Shown piece after piece: positions 35,625 through 43,212 of a stretch of DNA of 43,895 bases; position 1 is the stretch's first letter, and each line of letters opens with the position of its first letter. The translations under genes were made by a program, and so were the position numbers. The notes under the pieces were generated by a model, which saw only the letters and a program-made list of their open reading frames with translations, ran no database searches and was not told where the DNA came from. Source of the DNA: UBA6019 sp035535055 (lineage in GTDB: Bacteria > Chloroflexota > Dormibacteria > Dormibacterales > Dormibacteraceae). The DNA is taken from NCBI GenBank assembly GCA_035535055.1, contig DATLQT010000014.1, positions 1-43,895 of the forward strand, given 5' to 3'.

Positions 35625-38120
35625 TCATGGCCGTCGTTCCCCGATGGCCTGGCGGCCCGGCTCGGGTTCGACGGTGCCGACGGAGGGGCCGGTTCGAAGT
35701 GGGGTGACCGGCGGCGGGCCGGTCGGGCTGTTGGTGTCGTCGCGGTCGCGTCCGGCCATCCAGGCCCGCAGGCTGGTGGCGGTGAGCTGCGCCGCCCGTC
35801 GACCAGGGACCTGTTGGAGAACACCGGCGCGGACGAGATCCATGAGGGCTCTCGCGCTCTCACCGGTGAAGCGGGCGACTTCGGCCAGCGGTACGGCGGC
35901 GACCGGTTGGACGGCGCGGCGTTTGGCCTCGTGGTGGGCGATCCAGTACGCCTTGACGGAGGTGCGGGTAACAAAGCGCAGGCCGCTGCTGTCGGTTTCG
36001 GGGTCGACGTCGAGGTCGCCTCGCTGGACCAGGAGGCGGACGGTGCTCGCCGCCAGGTGGAGCTGAACGGCGGCGGCGGGGAGCTTCATGGACCGGCGAT
36101 GGAGGGCCCGGACCCGTTCGAAATCGGACCGCAGCGTGTCCGCGGCCTCGGGGGTGACCTCGTACATACCGGTGGCGGGATGCTGCTCCATGGCGAGCCC
36201 GAGGCGGCGGACGGTGTTGTAGACCTCGTGGTAGCGGACACCGAGTTGCTCGGCCAGGTCGGGCAGCAGGATGTGCTGGGCCAGCCGGTCCCGCTGCGCC
36301 CACACCGCGCTGAGCCGGCTGTAGCGGCGGGGGACGCCTTGGGCGTCGGGGGCGACGATGGCCGGTACGGTGCCGTCGGCCATCCACCTGCGGGCGGTGT
36401 TGGGGTGGATGTCGAGCTCGGCTGCGACCCGCGCGGCGTCGCAGAGGGGGTCGTCGGGGTTGCCGGGGTCGACCATCCATCCGGCGTTGGTCAAGGTAGC
36501 GGTGATGTGCTCGGCGCGGTCCCGGAGCGGATTGTGCTTGCCCCAGTGAGGGTGACGGGTGGTGGGAGTGAGCAGGGTGCCGATGCTGGCGGTGACCTTG
36601 TCATCGAGGATGGCCGCCACCTTGATCAGCGGGGCGATCTCGGGGTGGTCAAGGGTGTAGATGCGGCCGAACACGTCGTCGCCGGCCCGGTGGCCCATGA
36701 ACCGCCGGCGAACCGTGTCCTCAATGCCCTCCTGCCAGGCCAGGTCGGTAGCCAGGCTCTTGCGCAGCAGATGGGACGAGACCCGGAAGCCGAGATCGGC
36801 CGTGGAAAGACCTTCAGCGATGGTGGCGTCCTCGAAGGCATGGACGTAGCCCTGTTGACCGGACCGGTTGGCCTCATGCATACCAGGGACCAGCCGGTCG
36901 GTCGGGTCGACCTGTCCGGTGACCGGGTCGGCGTGGAAGGCGTCGATGCTGAGGTGGATCAGTTCCAGCATCGTGGCGGGCACAACGAGCATGCGGGAGC
37001 CGGCCGCGGTCTTCATCGTCTGCTTGTAGGGGACGGCGACGAGGGTGCCGCGGTCGTCTCGAACGTTGAAGGTGCGCCCACCTTGGCCTTGGGCGGCGAG
37101 CAGCGCGGTGTCGCCCAGTTCGATCACGTCGCCGAGGAGGACACCGAAGGCTTCGGAGATGCGCAGGCCCATGATCCGCTGCAGCCAGAAGACGATTTGG
37201 TGAACCGGCTGGAGGTGGGCGGCGATGCGGGCGCACTCGGGCAGGGTGAGCGGCCGGGGTTGGCGGGTCGGCCGGCGGGTGCGCGCCGCAGCCGGGTCAG
37301 GGGTGGGCGCTTCGAGGCTCTCGGTGGGGTCGAACCCAGCTTGGGCGAGGCCGTTGGCCCGGGCGAAGCCGAGGATCCGGCGCAGCACCCACAGGGCGTC
37401 GGCCACGTACCGCTGCGAGAGGCCGATCGGCGTGTGGCGCTTGTTCCGTACCGCGTCGAGCGCGGTCATCGGGACTCGGACGTGGCCTTTAGGGTTGCGG
37501 TAGGCGCCGGGCAGTTCGCCGTCGCGCCAGCGGCGCCGCACGGTGGGCAGGCTCATCCCCGACAGTCGGGCCACCTCGGCCAAAGACAGCTCCTCGGACC
37601 CGCGATCGGTGCCGGCACTGGCCGCCGAGGTGGCGGGCGTGGCCGGGACGGACCGGGTCTTGGTGGGGTGCTCGCGGCCGACCAGGTTGAGTAGCCAGTC
37701 ATGTGCCATGTAGTAGGTGACGTCGGCGACGGTGGTGGTGCGGGGCGCGAACCATGGGACGAGGTAGCCGTCGATGATGCGGCGGACCCGCTCCGCCCGG
37801 TCGGGGCCGCCCCGGCGGAGGTCTTCGTAGGCGGCGTTCATCCAGGCGTTCGCCACTGAGGCGATGTCGGGCTGGATCTTGGCCGGCTTGGGCGGGGCAG
37901 GCTTGGGTCGCCTCGTCGGTTTGTGGGCGCGGAATCGTTCCGCGTCGGGCAGGGGCAGGTTGGTCTGTAGGGCGGTGACGGCTTGGGCCAGCCAGGCTCG
38001 GGCGTCGTCCTCGGCCAGGAACGACTCGTAGCGACGGCCCGAGGCGGCGGTCTTGTCGGGAACACTGGCCCACCACCTTCCGCGCTGGAAGCGCAGCCCG
38101 CCGGTGAGCGGTCGGGCCAT
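35625..38120 (-). CDS. HTH-rich tyrosine recombinase, 831 residues
   Basis: Tyrosine-recombinase residues are present: Arg in MGLRISEAFGVLLGD (about 315), HLLRKSL (HxxR, about 455), MGHRAG and GRIYT (His and Tyr, about 480-490). What is odd is the number of HTH segments. One lies between the core-binding and catalytic parts (LAEVARLSGMSLPTVRRRW, about 180-225). Four lie after the catalytic domain: DAARVAAELDIHPNTARRW, PDLAEQLGVRYHEVYNTVRR, KLPAAAVQLHLAASTVRLLV, and LAEVARFTGESARALMDLV. Typical phage integrases are 350-450 residues. The extra HTHs look like excisionase-type DNA readers, so integrase and directionality factor may be fused. Its start is coupled to an upstream HTH gene (TGATG). 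Ends in a Pro/Thr-rich tail. Confidence 0.85.
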   Translation of the reverse strand: MARPLTGGLRFQRGRWWASVPDKTAASGRRYESFLAEDDARAWLAQAVTALQTNLPLPDAERFRAHKPTRRPKPAPPKPAKIQPDIASVANAWMNAAYEDLRRGGPDRAERVRRIIDGYLVPWFAPRTTTVADVTYYMAHDWLLNLVGREHPTKTRSVPATPATSAASAGTDRGSEELSLAEVARLSGMSLPTVRRRWRDGELPGAYRNPKGHVRVPMTALDAVRNKRHTPIGLSQRYVADALWVLRRILGFARANGLAQAGFDPTESLEAPTPDPAAARTRRPTRQPRPLTLPECARIAAHLQPVHQIVFWLQRIMGLRISEAFGVLLGDVIELGDTALLAAQGQGGRTFNVRDDRGTLVAVPYKQTMKTAAGSRMLVVPATMLELIHLSIDAFHADPVTGQVDPTDRLVPGMHEANRSGQQGYVHAFEDATIAEGLSTADLGFRVSSHLLRKSLATDLAWQEGIEDTVRRRFMGHRAGDDVFGRIYTLDHPEIAPLIKVAAILDDKVTASIGTLLTPTTRHPHWGKHNPLRDRAEHITATLTNAGWMVDPGNPDDPLCDAARVAAELDIHPNTARRWMADGTVPAIVAPDAQGVPRRYSRLSAVWAQRDRLAQHILLPDLAEQLGVRYHEVYNTVRRLGLAMEQHPATGMYEVTPEAADTLRSDFERVRALHRRSMKLPAAAVQLHLAASTVRLLVQRGDLDVDPETDSSGLRFVTRTSVKAYWIAHHEAKRRAVQPVAAVPLAEVARFTGESARALMDLVRAGVLQQVPGRRAAQLTATSLRAWMAGRDRDDTNSPTGPPPVTPLRTGPSVGTVEPEPGRQAIGERRP

Positions 38121-38476
38121 CAGTCCGTTCCCCGCTTGGCCAGCGTGTCCACCGTCAGCTGGCGCAGGAATGCCAGCTGGTCATCCTGGCGGGCGACGAG
38201 ATCCTCCAGTGCCGCCACTTTGGCGAGGGCGCGGACCAGCTCGACGGCGATCGGCTCGGCCGGCTCCCCCTGCTCCTCAAGCGGTGGCGCCGGACCGTCG
38301 GGGTCGACCGGGCGGTACAGGCCGGCGGCGAGGAGGTCGTCGAGGGGGATCGCCCAGCGGTTCTCCCGCAGCCGAGCGTGGGGGAACCGGCCGTTGCGCC
38401 GGGCCCGGACGATGGTGTCCTTGCTGCAACCGGCCAGGCGGGCCGCGTCCTGCTGGCTGACGAGCCGCTCGCTCAC
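38120..38476 (-). CDS. Small excisionase-like HTH protein
   Basis: This encodes 118 residues. GTG 38476 (VSERLVSQQDAARLAGCSKD) is chosen because GGGGGG lies a few bases upstream and the HTH follows at once; the longer frame to 38845 is basic low-complexity. The HTH is DAARLAGCSKDTIVRARRNG (residues 9-28). The C-terminal half is a leucine-rich helix (VELVRALAKVAALEDLVARQ, then DQLAFLRQLTVDTLAKR) that could form a coiled coil. It overlaps the recombinase by one base (TGATG). Probably a DNA-binding partner of the recombinase. Confidence 0.7.
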   Translation of the reverse strand: MSERLVSQQDAARLAGCSKDTIVRARRNGRFPHARLRENRWAIPLDDLLAAGLYRPVDPDGPAPPLEEQGEPAEPIAVELVRALAKVAALEDLVARQDDQLAFLRQLTVDTLAKRGTD

Positions 38477-38819
38477 CGACCCCCCAGACCGCCGCGACCG
38501 AGCGCACTCCGAGACGAGGCGTTCGGAAGCAGCTGCATGTTGGACGCCGTCGTCGGAGATGCCCGCTGAACGGCGCCGCCGCCGGGTGCAACGACGCAGA
38601 CCGGCCGAGGTGTCGGTGCCCGTCGTGTCCGGCGTTCGCATGGCTGTTCGGCCTCCCTCCGGGCTTGTGGTCGTCGGCTCCCCGATGCTCGGGGCCGCTC
38701 GACTGGAGGAGGCCACACCTCGGCGGAGGAAGTCAAGGCCTCCGCCAAGAGACCGACCGACGTCCGAACCGGGGCAAGCTGGGCGCCCCCACCGAGCGCC
38801 AAGGCCGTCCGACCGAGTC
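38477..38819. other. Spacer upstream of the small HTH gene
   Basis: 343 bases without a convincing gene. The frame that continues upstream of the HTH start is rich in Arg, Ser and Gly and looks non-coding. A promoter for the HTH/recombinase pair probably lies in the part next to 38476. No clear hexamers were found. Confidence 0.4.
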
Positions 38820-39704
38820 TCATGCCACGATCCCCCGCCGGCCACCGCCGTGCGGTTCTAGGGTGACGGGGCTGAGCCGGAAGACCAAAAAGTCCTCGTG
38901 GGCAGTGACCAGGCGGGGCACGCCGGCGGCTCGGGCTTTGCGGACCTGCTCGAGGGCGAAGAACGAGCTGCGGGGCACGAGCCTCTCGTCGCGCAGCCCA
39001 GCCAGCAGCGCGACGTTACGTTCGTAGAGCACCAGTCCGGATGCTTCGCCAACCCGGACGAGGGCGCCGGGGAGGTCGACGAGTTGGCCGTTGTGCCACC
39101 AGGGCCGCACGGTCATGGCGACGACGCCGTCGGGGCGGAGCAGGCGGGCGCAGCCGCCGAGGATGGTTCCCATGGCGTCGAGGAGGCCGTCGAGGCCGAC
39201 GTGGGCGAGGTTGGCCGGGTCGGTCGAGTAGCGGTGGTGGCTCTTGGTGATGCCCTGCCCGGGTCGGGCGGTGACCCGGCCGTGGAGTGACGGCCCATAC
39301 GGCGGGGAGGTGAGCACCAGGGCGACGAGTCCGCGCACGGTGGGGTCGACGACGGTGCCGAGGTGGCGGGCGTCGCCGCAGACGACCTCGCCGTGTCCGG
39401 TCGCGCCGTTCGAGCGGGCGTAGGTGAGGTTGGCCGTGGCGAGGTCGGCCCACTCCGGTTCGTACTCGACGCCGAGGGCGTCGCGGCCGAGATGGACCGC
39501 CTCGACGAGGGTGGATCCGATCCCGGCCATCGGGTCGAGGACGAGGTCGCCGGGCTTGGTGTAGGTGGCGATGGCCCGCTGGGCGATGGCGGGGAGCATC
39601 TTGGCCGGGTGGTGGCCGGAGATCTCCACGTACCGCCCCTTGCGCTGCGAGCGGGCGTTGCGTTGCGCGGTGGGCCAGACCGAGAGGGGAAGGTCAGCGG
39701 GCAT
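38820..39704 (-). CDS. TSPPY-type DNA methyltransferase (first of two)
   Basis: This encodes 294 residues. SAM-binding motif I is LVLDPMAGIGSTLVEA (about 55-70), and catalytic motif IV is TSPPYG (about 131). The order (motif I before IV) and TSPPY fit a N4-cytosine or N6-adenine methylase. The N-terminus has the same layout as the next gene upstream: WPTAQRNARSQRKGRY, then KMLPAIAQRAIATYTKPGDL. It ends GRRGIVA. It overlaps the paralogue by 11 bases. A target site cannot be told from sequence. No restriction partner is next to it, so it may protect the element from host restriction. Confidence 0.88.
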   Translation of the reverse strand: MPADLPLSVWPTAQRNARSQRKGRYVEISGHHPAKMLPAIAQRAIATYTKPGDLVLDPMAGIGSTLVEAVHLGRDALGVEYEPEWADLATANLTYARSNGATGHGEVVCGDARHLGTVVDPTVRGLVALVLTSPPYGPSLHGRVTARPGQGITKSHHRYSTDPANLAHVGLDGLLDAMGTILGGCARLLRPDGVVAMTVRPWWHNGQLVDLPGALVRVGEASGLVLYERNVALLAGLRDERLVPRSSFFALEQVRKARAAGVPRLVTAHEDFLVFRLSPVTLEPHGGGRRGIVA

Positions 39705-40596
39705 CGGCGGTCTCCTGGTTCTTGGCGTAGGCGGTGACGTCCTCGTGGGCGACGAGATGGGCGGGCTCGCCGCGCTGGCGGGCGTGGCGGATCTGGGTCA
39801 TCTGCCAGTACGACGGCCGGGCCGCGAGGTCGCCGTCGCGGATGGCAGCGTGGAGCGCGATGACGTGCTGGCGGTAGGTGAACCCTGCCGCGGTGGCGAG
39901 CGCGACGGTGAGCCCGGCCAGGTCGAGGGTGCGGCCCTTCCTTCGGGTGTTCTTGGTGACCACGACGAGATGGCCGCCGGGTCGCAGCACGGCGTGACAG
40001 GCGGCGTAGATCTCGGCCATGGCCGTCTCGTAGGCCGGACCGCGGGCGTGGCCGAGGTTGGCCCGGTCCGTCGAGTAGTTGAGGGTGTCGTCCGGGCAGA
40101 GGCGCCGGCCGGCCAGCCACGCCCGCTTGTCGATGACCCCGGCGTCGCACGCGTACGGCGGTGAGGTGACGATCAGGTCGACCTGTCCGGCGAGGTCGCC
40201 GAGCAGCTCGGGCAGCCGCCGGGCGTCGCCCTGGCGGACCTCGGCGAGGTGCCTGTGGCCGCCGTCGAGCATGTGGTCGAGGTTCTGGGTGGCGAGGGCC
40301 ACCCAGCGGTCCTCGAGCTCGACACCGACGGCGCGCCGACCCAAGAGGGCGGCCTCGGCGAGGGTGGTGCCGATCCCCGCCAGCGGGTCGAGGACGAGAT
40401 CGCCGGGGTTCGAGTACTCGGTGACGATGCGCCGGGCGAGCTCGGGGAGCATCTTGCCGGGGTGCGCGGTGCAGGCCGGCAGGTAGCGGTCGGCCCGTTG
40501 CCACTGGGCGGTGGTCTGGGCGACCGGCCAGATGGCGAGCGGCACATCGGGTCGGTCGTGTCGGGAGGGACAGCGGGGGGTGGTGGTCGTGGTCAT
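39694..40596 (-). CDS. TSPPY-type DNA methyltransferase (second of two)
   Basis: This encodes 300 residues from ATG 40596; a TTG at 40617 would add seven residues. Motif I is LVLDPLAGIGTTLAEA and motif IV is TSPPYACD, in the same order as the neighbour. Shared features with it are WPVAQTTAQWQRADRY, KMLPELARRIVTEYSNPGDL, a YSTD-A-NL element and a late AHLVAHED element. They are divergent paralogues from a duplication or two acquired genes. A leftward two-gene operon is clear. They may recognise different sites. Confidence 0.88.
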   Translation of the reverse strand: MTTTTTPRCPSRHDRPDVPLAIWPVAQTTAQWQRADRYLPACTAHPGKMLPELARRIVTEYSNPGDLVLDPLAGIGTTLAEAALLGRRAVGVELEDRWVALATQNLDHMLDGGHRHLAEVRQGDARRLPELLGDLAGQVDLIVTSPPYACDAGVIDKRAWLAGRRLCPDDTLNYSTDRANLGHARGPAYETAMAEIYAACHAVLRPGGHLVVVTKNTRRKGRTLDLAGLTVALATAAGFTYRQHVIALHAAIRDGDLAARPSYWQMTQIRHARQRGEPAHLVAHEDVTAYAKNQETADAR

Positions 40597-40631
40597 GGGC
40601 GGCCCAGGACCGGACAAGCGTCATCTAAAGA

Positions 40632-40651
40632 ACAGGGGGTACGGCCCCTGT
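40632..40651. promoter_or_regulatory. ACAGGGG/CCCCTGT inverted repeat between divergent genes
   Basis: Seven-base arms with a 6-base spacer, placed between the leftward methyltransferase start and the rightward regulator gene. A likely operator site for the regulator at 40793 or a weak hairpin. Confidence 0.45.
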
Positions 40652-40792
40652 ATCCAACAAAATCCCTCTCGCGTACGCCGGTTCTTCCGGTCGTCGACGG
40701 GGTTCGAGAACCCTCTCTTTGGCCTTGAGGTGGGCTCGGAGATGGAGGTAGGTCCTTCGAGGAAGAGCCCACTCGACCCCGAAGGAGCCACC

Positions 40793-41326
40793 ATGGCACG
40801 CCCGCTGCAGACCACCGACGACGAAATCCTCGACGGCCTTACCGCCCGCCCCGAGGTCACCTCCATCGACCTGGCCGGCGCCCTCGGGATCGGCCAGTCC
40901 ACCGCCGCGAAGCGGCTCGCCGCGCTGGAGGCGGCCGGCTCGGTGCGCCGTACCTCGGGCGGCCGGGAGGCCGGACGGCGAGCCCCGGACCGCTGGTCGG
41001 CGGTGGCCACGCCCGAGGTTGCCGCCACCGACGTGACCGGCGGAGAGCCCGGCGACGAGCCCGGCGACGGCGAGCTTCTTCCCGCCGCTGGCGAGGAGAC
41101 CCCCGAGCCTCTCGCGGCGGCTGGTCGGCTGGGGCGGGGCGAGCTGGGCTCTCTCGTGCGGGACTACCTCGCCGCCCGCCCGGGCGAGTCCTTCGGGCCG
41201 GCCGCGCTCGGCAAGGCCTTGGACCGCTCCCAGGGTGCCATCTCGAACTCGCTCGCGACCATGGCGGCGCGTGGCGAGGTGGTCCTCGTGGGTGACAAGC
41301 CCCGCCGCTACCGCATCGCCAGCTGA
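40793..41326 (+). CDS. Regulator with two winged-helix domains
   Basis: This encodes 177 residues from ATG 40793 with GAAGGAG just upstream; a longer frame from 40511 lies on the antisense side of the methyltransferase and is rejected. The N-terminal HTH is VTSIDLAGALGIGQSTAAKR with a wing (SVRRTSGGREAGRR). The C-terminal HTH is GPAALGKALDRSQGAISNSL with wing GDKPRRYRI. A Gly/Glu/Pro-rich linker joins them. It may control the divergent methyltransferases through the inverted repeat at 40632. No ligand pocket is visible. Confidence 0.8.
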   Translation: MARPLQTTDDEILDGLTARPEVTSIDLAGALGIGQSTAAKRLAALEAAGSVRRTSGGREAGRRAPDRWSAVATPEVAATDVTGGEPGDEPGDGELLPAAGEETPEPLAAAGRLGRGELGSLVRDYLAARPGESFGPAALGKALDRSQGAISNSLATMAARGEVVLVGDKPRRYRIAS

Positions 41327-41521
41327 CCGATGCTGCGGCCGGTAGCCCGCTACGGGAACCCCGCGGGCGTGGTGGGCGGCCACCAGGATTTGCTCACTGG
41401 CACCCATCACAGCCCGCCCGATGTCGGCCACTTCATCACTCCGACTGGCTTGCCGGCATGGTGCGCGCGCTGGTGGCCCGGGCTCGGCCGCTCTGATGAG
41501 CAGCTACGTAAAGTACATACG

Positions 41522-42067
41522 GTGGGATCTCCGCAGACGCTCAGCGAAGCCGACCGACGGCTTGTCGCTGCGTGGGCCGCCGATTGCGCAGAGCGGGTTC
41601 TGGGGCTATTTGAGGCCGAGGCTCCAGCTGATGAGCGCCCTCGCGCTGCGATCGCTCGGACCCGGGCGTTCGCCCGGGGAGAGCTGAAGACTGCCGAGGA
41701 GATCCGCCGTCGATTCGTAGGTGGCGTCGCTGCCGGTGAGGTGAAGGCTCCCGCGGCAGCTGCCGCCGCCCGATCCGCCGGTCAAGCCGTAGCCATCTGC
41801 CATATGGGAGCGCACGCACTCGGCGCCGCCGCGTACGCCGTCAAAGCGACCGCCCTGGCGGCCCCCGACCGACCGGAAGCCGTCAAGGACGAGATCCGCT
41901 GGCAGCTCAGCCACATGTCGATAGAAGTCCGGGCCGCGCTGCGAGCCCTCCCGCCCGTCGGCGAGAACCGGTCAGGTCCTCTCGGGCCCGGGCTCCTCGC
42001 ATCAGGCGAACTCGGCACGATCATCCGTGACCTCCAAGCCGGTCTCGTCCTACCCGACCCTGACTGA
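41522..42067 (+). CDS. Imm5-like putative immunity protein
   Basis: This encodes 181 residues from GTG 41522. The pattern TLSEADRRLVAAWAADCAER, VLGLFEAEAPADERPRAAIA, then ARTRAFARGELKTAEEIRR and AICHMGAHALGAAAYAVKA fits the Imm5-like immunity family of polymorphic toxin systems. All helical, soluble. No toxin gene is adjacent, so it is either an orphan immunity or a protein with another role. A possible -10 (TACATA, 41514) lies very close to the start; the GTG may therefore not be the true first codon. Confidence 0.75.
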   Translation: MGSPQTLSEADRRLVAAWAADCAERVLGLFEAEAPADERPRAAIARTRAFARGELKTAEEIRRRFVGGVAAGEVKAPAAAAAARSAGQAVAICHMGAHALGAAAYAVKATALAAPDRPEAVKDEIRWQLSHMSIEVRAALRALPPVGENRSGPLGPGLLASGELGTIIRDLQAGLVLPDPD

Positions 42068-42088
42068 CCCGAGGCGAGATGACCCGGC

Positions 42089-42730
42089 TCAGGTCCTGGC
42101 GGCGAACGTGAACAGCCGCTGGCCGGGCATCAACGAGGCGGGCTCGCCCGTCAGTCGGTGCGCGCCGACTGACATGAAACCGTCGTCGCTGACGTCGAAC
42201 GCCTCCTCGCGAAAGCCCGCGTCCTCGAACCAGGACCGGACAGCGGGGGTCAGGTCAGGCGGCATGCGATGCCTGGTCCACAGGACCAGCGCACCGGGCG
42301 CGCACAGGCTGGGCAGGGCGGCCACCGTGGCATGGATGTCACTGTCGCTGATGTTGCCGAAGATCCCGCATGCCACCACTATCTGGGCGGGTACCGCTCC
42401 CGCACAGGCGTCGGTGATCCCGGCGTCGGCCTGAAGCACCTCGACGCCGTCCAGCCCAGCCGCCTGCGCCGCCTGCCGGGCGACCGCGACGTTGCGCTCG
42501 TCCAGCTCGACCAGCCTGGCGCGCACGTCGTTCCGGCGCGGATGCCCGGCCAGGACGCCGATCACGTCCCGGCCCTGCCCGGCGCACAGGCTGATCAGCC
42601 GGACGTCCCCGGCGGGGGCACGATCGAGTTCGGTGCGCAGGTGCTCCTGCACGAGTTCCCCCCGCAGCGAGAGCAGGGAGCCTGGATCGTCGTAGTCCCG
42701 GTGCCATTCCACCCAGTCGCGCTGCGTCAC
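42089..42730 (-). CDS. Class I SAM-dependent methyltransferase
   Basis: This encodes 213 residues from GTG 42730. Motif I is VRLISLCAGQGRDVIGVLAG (about residues 43-62), followed by acidic motif II in RARLVELDERN, then QADAGI and VVACGIFGNISDSD. It is a small-molecule or protein methylase rather than a DNA one: there is no DPPY or PCQ motif. It converges with the Imm5-like gene (21-base gap). Its substrate is unknown. Confidence 0.75.
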   Translation of the reverse strand: MTQRDWVEWHRDYDDPGSLLSLRGELVQEHLRTELDRAPAGDVRLISLCAGQGRDVIGVLAGHPRRNDVRARLVELDERNVAVARQAAQAAGLDGVEVLQADAGITDACAGAVPAQIVVACGIFGNISDSDIHATVAALPSLCAPGALVLWTRHRMPPDLTPAVRSWFEDAGFREEAFDVSDDGFMSVGAHRLTGEPASLMPGQRLFTFAART

Positions 42731-42885
42731 TGGGGCCAGCCTATGGCCACCGATTCAGCGCGCAATTTCAGCCTTCACGAGCCACGACAACTCGCTCGGC
42801 GAGGTGGGGCGTGTCGGCGACAAGCCGCGTACCGCATCGCCGAACCCCGGTAGTCCCGGCCCGCCGGGAGAAGGCATCCCGGCCG

Positions 42886-43170
42886 GGTGGGACTAGTCGC
42901 AGAGGTGGGACCTCGGGTGCAGACAAAGCGCGGGAGTCGAGGTCCCACCCGCGGGACCAGGGCGACGCAAGCGGCGGAACAGAAAAATCTGGCGGCGTCC
43001 GAGCCTCGGAGTCCCGCGGCAGGTCCCATCTCTCGGGACGAGCAAGTCCCACCGCGCTGACCTGCACCGACGCGCTCGACTCCGCGGAGAGGTCCCGCAT
43101 GGGTCCCGCGTGCGGGAGGTCAGTGGGGACAGGCGAAGTGGGAGCGATCCGGGACTGATCCGGGTCCACC
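42886..43170. repeat. Cluster of GGTCCCACC/GGTGGGACC sites
   Basis: Copies in both orientations: GGTGGGAC 42886-42893, GGTGGGACC 42904-42912, GGTCCCACC 42941-42949, GGTCCCAT 43022-43029, AGTCCCACC 43045-43053, GGTCCCGCA 43091-43099, GGTCCCGCG 43102-43110, AGTGGGGAC 43122-43130, GGTCCACC 43163-43170. The spacing is irregular. The 482-base stretch 42731-43212 has no other supported gene. It could be a multi-site operator, an iteron-type origin or a transfer origin before the sigma-like gene. Confidence 0.5.
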
Positions 43171-43212
43171 TGCGTGGCGCGATGGCGGCCCACCTCAGCA
43201 AAGGAGCCGCCC

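Noticed and set aside
35814..37694. Long rightward frame (626 residues) inside the recombinase gene
   Set aside because: Antisense to the recombinase, which has clear catalytic motifs. Composition (Gly/Val/Asp-rich) is the usual shadow in high-GC DNA.
40511..40792. Upstream extension of the two-HTH regulator
   Set aside because: Antisense to the methyltransferase start, and ATG 40793 has a strong ribosome site.
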